Below, piece by piece: positions 62,010 to 64,000 of a DNA stretch of 64,000 nucleotides. The DNA is from Mesaphorura yosii (lineage: Eukaryota; Arthropoda; Collembola; Poduromorpha; Tullbergiidae): the NCBI GenBank assembly GCA_009869945.1, contig WIXG01000383.1, positions 1 to 64,000 on the forward strand, given 5' to 3'. Within the stretch, counting starts at the first letter, position 1. Each line of letters opens with the position of its first letter. A model generated the notes under the pieces. That model searched no databases. It saw only the letters and a list, made by a program, of their open reading frames with translations, and was not told where the DNA came from. The translations under genes and the position numbers were made by a program.

Positions 62010-63054
62010 CTGGTCGGTGGGCCTCATTCAGCCGAAACTGCATGTGTTCAGAAGGAAAAGACATGAACGTGTTTTAAATCACGACGTGCCAGCGGATGAA
62101 GGAGTGGCCTTAATGATAGAAAAGGGGCTTTTCAAGGATTTAACCCGAGTCGTGTACGTCACTCATGGTTTTCGCAATACGGTCGCCTCTCCTTGGGTCG
62201 CTGACATGAAGAACGCTTTGTTAGCTCACTCTGATCAGTTGGTCACACTCGTGTCTTGGGAAAATGAGTCACACTTCTACTACTATCTTCAGGCGGCAGC
62301 CAATATCCAATCAGGTTTCGAACATTAATTAACACTTTCTGTATCGCCTGAGCCTTCTCTGAAAATTACGCTTCAGTTTCTGAGTGACTGCCGTCTTACA
62401 TGAGTGAGATCAAAAGGAAGCGACCGAATTTGATCCAGTACGGCGTGAGACACAGCCTCGGAGGTCACCTATTCGGGTCTGCCGGCAGAAAGAGTGAAGC
62501 CCTCAGAAGGATCTCAGCTTTGGACCCTGCAGGTATTCCACTCTTCACCAGAAAACAACGCGATCAATTGATCAACCAAATTATGACCGGCATTCGAGCA
62601 CAGAGAGTTCAAGCAGCTTCGTCTTAGAAGTACGGACGCGACCGAGATGGTCGACGTGATTCACAAGGACGGGTTTCAGAGCAAGCTGGACCCCAGCCTT
62701 TTGGTTCGCTCCCGTGAATCACTACGGCACTCTCGTGACTTTGGGCACTCGCAGCCTGGGTCAGGCTCCTTTGAAACTGCGGAGAGACACGAGCGAGCGC
62801 TCGGCTGCTTCATCTACAGCATTTCGAATCCGGACAAGTTCAAGACGCGGACAAAGTTCGCGGAAGTCCCCAGGCTCGAGTAGCCAGTGAAGAGGACGGT
62901 GGAGGCATAGATCGAAGCGTAAATGGGGTACTATGCTGATCAAGGCGGGGCGACGACCGGACTCTTTTATGTGCGGACCAAAAGTTGTCACCCTTGGGAC
63001 ACTGATAATGAAGATAACGACGACGGCACAGATGTGTGTTGCTCTGTTGTGTGA
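62010..63054 (+). pseudogene. Pancreatic-lipase-family pseudogene
   Basis: The reading frame is recognisably an arthropod neutral lipase: VVYVTHGFRNTVASPWVADM (HGF oxyanion loop), SHFYYYLQAAANIQ, HSLGGHLFGSAG (nucleophile elbow), ISALDPAG (catalytic Asp region), MVDVIHKDG, GHSQPGSGSF, HERALGCFIYSI (catalytic His region), and MGYYADQGG...GLFYVRTKS at the C-terminus. A 62-bp intron (62315-62376) is intact. The copy is broken: an in-frame TGA at 62385-62387, a frame change between about 62590 and 62608, and stops at 62881, 62908 and 62920. Substitutions include the first Gly of GHSLG to Arg, and the Cys of the CSH and QPGC motifs lost. The signal-peptide exon was not found upstream. These enzymes are secreted and hydrolyse dietary triglycerides or phospholipids, or serve as yolk-protein relatives; this copy should make no functional product. 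Confidence 0.85.
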
Positions 63055-63060
63055 CGCAAC

Positions 63061-63075
63061 GGCCAGGCCAGGCCA
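63061..63075. repeat. (GGCCA)3 microrepeat
   Basis: Three perfect pentamer copies immediately downstream of the lipase pseudogene. Confidence 0.85.
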
Positions 63076-63727
63076 ATTTCGAAATATTTATTCTATGTAA
63101 TCACGTTAATTTGGCCGTGCTATGGCAGAGATATTGAAATTTATTTCCTGTACTTGGTTTAATTGCGGGAATAAATCTTCGTTGATTGCCCCGCAGTCAA
63201 ATGATTTCCTTTCCTGCATTGGTTGTCAAATCGAGGCAAAGCCCGCAATTTACATGCTTTCATCCGACACCTTCGCTATTTGCTTACGGCATGGCGCGAC
63301 CTTCTTGCCTGCCGTAATATTTATTTAATGATTCATTCTCGTTGGCGTAAAGTGCGTATGCGTGCGCCTGCTTTCTACCGCTGCTGCTTGCCTGCCAAGC
63401 CGTGATTGTGATTGCAGAACGCAGTTCAGGTTGGCATTGGCGAGGCAAGACAAGGCAGCGCAAATGATCTGGGTGGATTCCTGGTTTTATTACACTCTTA
63501 ACTTTATACTTATTACCGCAAACTGCTGACTCAGCATGACATTAAGTAAGTACGCTGGCACGCCACGACAGCAAAGGTGGAAGACAGGCACGACAGACGT
63601 GAGGAAGAGATACTCAAAGTTTTCCTTCTCCTGCTGCCGAGTTTCACTTTCCAGGAAAATCTACTCGGTTTCTTTCAATTTAGTCAGCACAAAATGTATT
63701 ATGAGACTCTCTCAGCCGACGCAGCCA

Positions 63728-63747
63728 GTAAGTAAAGTAAAGTAAAG
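63728..63747. repeat. (GTAAA)3 microrepeat
   Basis: Three perfect GTAAA copies preceded by a partial copy: another short 5-bp array in non-coding DNA. Confidence 0.85.
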
Positions 63748-64000
63748 AAGCTCTTCATCTAGATCCAAAGATGAAAGAGGCATGGGACAAGTTGGATAAA
63801 AAATTTCAGAACATTTATTCACATAAATACATTTTTAGTCATTATCTCGTGACTGGAGTCAAGTCGAGTCAGTCAGGGCAATGCACGCCAAGGCGCGCAA
63901 GACACACGACTCGACTCGGCGGACGACAAAATGGGACGAAATTGGAAACGAGGAAGAGAAAAGGCTGTGCGGCTTGATTTCGGTTGCATTACGCGACATC

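Larger units (their letters stand above)
63055..64000. other. Window end, nothing recognised
   Basis: No supportable frame. Contains (GGCCA)3 at 63061-63075 directly after the lipase remnant and (GTAAA)3 at 63728-63747. Confidence 0.5.

Overview
The window is animal nuclear DNA: genes are split into exons with GT..AG introns, often only 60-100 bp long, and have AATAAA signals and arthropod-type core promoters (TATA plus TCAGT initiator). There are no bacterial operons or ribosome-binding sites. The gene set (ADAM10/Kuzbanian-like sheddase, RNF8-like ubiquitin ligase, WSD-type wax/diacylglycerol acyltransferase, pancreatic-lipase-family pseudogene, mucin-like secreted protein) fits an arthropod. 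A springtail or similar basal hexapod is my best guess, because WSD-type acyltransferases and this lipase type are common there, but nothing in the window proves it.

Layout. 0-4 kb: 5' part of a leucine-rich-repeat (LRR) cell-surface gene on the minus strand, running off the left edge, with a small two-exon gene nested in its 2.4-kb intron. 4-23.4 kb: no gene I can support; the DNA is rich in short GGCA/TGCC and CGTGC-type microrepeats. 23.4-36.7 kb: the gene-dense core, with the WSD acyltransferase (minus), a 200-residue Cys-containing secreted or membrane protein (minus), unresolved exons on both strands at 27.8-29.3 kb, the ADAM10-like metalloprotease (minus), an STTEGM-repeat mucin (minus) and an unrecognised basic Ser/Lys-rich gene with two reading-frame problems (plus). 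36.7-42.3 kb: nothing supported. 42.3-45 kb: a small minus-strand gene divergent from the plus-strand RNF8-like FHA-RING gene. 45-61 kb: nothing firm apart from one weak secreted-protein candidate. 61-63.1 kb: an unrecognised Cys-containing gene (minus), head to head with a decayed lipase copy (plus).

The genes do not form an obvious pathway. The only visible relationships are positional: nesting in the LRR intron, the convergent pair at 29.3 kb, and the divergent pairs at 43 and 62 kb. All exon joins were made by reading splice sites and frame phase by eye. They are well supported for the ADAM10-like, WSD, RNF8-like and LRR genes and for the 200-residue gene, and weaker elsewhere, as noted entry by entry.
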